Source of the DNA: Blautia sp. | Lineage (GTDB): Bacteria > Bacillota > Clostridia > Lachnospirales > Lachnospiraceae | Length of the DNA: 49,520 bases | NCBI GenBank assembly: GCA_021772055.1 | Contig: JAETNR010000032.1 | Coordinates: forward strand, 1 to 49,520 | Direction of reading: 5' to 3' | Part shown: positions 49,379 to 49,520 of the stretch, one piece after another | Numbering within the stretch: the first letter of the stretch is position 1 | Layout of the letters: the number at the start of each line of letters is the position of its first letter | The notes under the pieces: model-generated | Databases searched by the model: none | What the model saw: the letters and a program-made list of their open reading frames with translations, nothing else | What the model was told of the DNA's origin: nothing | Made by a program: the position numbers and the translations under genes

Positions 49379-49520
49379 CTATTCATTTCCTCCATTTCAT
49401 AAAAATATCTTCTCGGAATTTTGAGCCTTGATTTTCCAAGGCTTTTTCTTTGTCCATTTCAAAAATCCCCCCAGTTTTTTACATCTTTTTTCACATAAGT
49501 ACTTGACAAATGACTCCAAA
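49379..49520 (-). promoter_or_regulatory. Leader of the ERF gene with hairpin
   Basis: A perfect 7-bp stem (AGCCTTG 49424-49430 with CAAGGCT 49437-49443) has a T-run on the plus side, so it could end a plus-strand transcript or structure the ERF leader. A TTGTCA near 49506-49511 is a possible -35 on the minus strand without a good -10. No gene is seen. Confidence 0.4.

Overview
The window looks like chromosome of a low-to-moderate GC Firmicute, most likely a gut Clostridia/Lachnospiraceae-type bacterium. This rests on strong AGGAGG-type ribosome sites, the gene families present (BspA-like LRR surface protein, clostripain, M4 protease, LytTR/GHKL two-component pairs, class B sortase, ERF/CHC2-primase element genes) and a group IIC intron after a terminator. 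No rRNA, tRNA or CRISPR was seen. Species was not determined.

Layout. 1-2.7 kb: 5' end of a group II intron, an HExxH peptidase pair, and a decayed end-joining locus (Ku with an internal deletion, truncated LigD ligase). 2.8-12.3 kb (minus strand): a six-gene operon, flanked by two copies of an unusual winged-helix regulator, one of them decayed. The operon encodes a small exported protein, a double-HTH DNA-binding protein, a thermolysin-like protease and three other exported proteins. 12.3-19.1 kb: a cluster resembling B. subtilis ydjGHI (SPFH/zinc-ribbon, zinc-ribbon, TPM proteins) with extra zinc-ribbon and exported proteins. 19.2-26.9 kb: a 124-bp imperfect palindrome, a membrane-bound LuxR-type regulator, a substrate-binding lipoprotein without permease, a giant LRR protein and a lone pseudo-receiver. 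27.0-30.7 kb: a translationally coupled 7TM protein, histidine kinase and NarL-type regulator. 30.7-31.2 kb: a relic of the 3.8-11.8 kb operon, collapsed by a large internal deletion. 31.2-36.1 kb: an AgrC/AgrA-like pair plus broken genes (LytTR regulator stub, exported propeller-like protein with frameshifts, HxlR stub). 36.1-44.8 kb: third winged-helix regulator, clostripain-type protease, small exported protein, then a divergent LytTR regulator / surface protein / 7TM-GHKL kinase operon, with four operator-like repeats between them. 44.8-49.5 kb: mobile-element material (truncated sortase, ATPase and surface-protein genes, toxin-antitoxin pair, CHC2 primase, ERF recombinase).

The common theme is envelope sensing linked to exported proteins: at least four sensory modules sit beside genes for exported proteases and small exported domains. 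Related exported domains recur in separate loci, and several modules are visibly decaying duplicates. The best candidates for an undescribed system are the 3.8-11.8 kb operon with its regulators and relic copy, and the LytTR-controlled divergent locus at 36.9-44.7 kb. Functions beyond family membership are inference.
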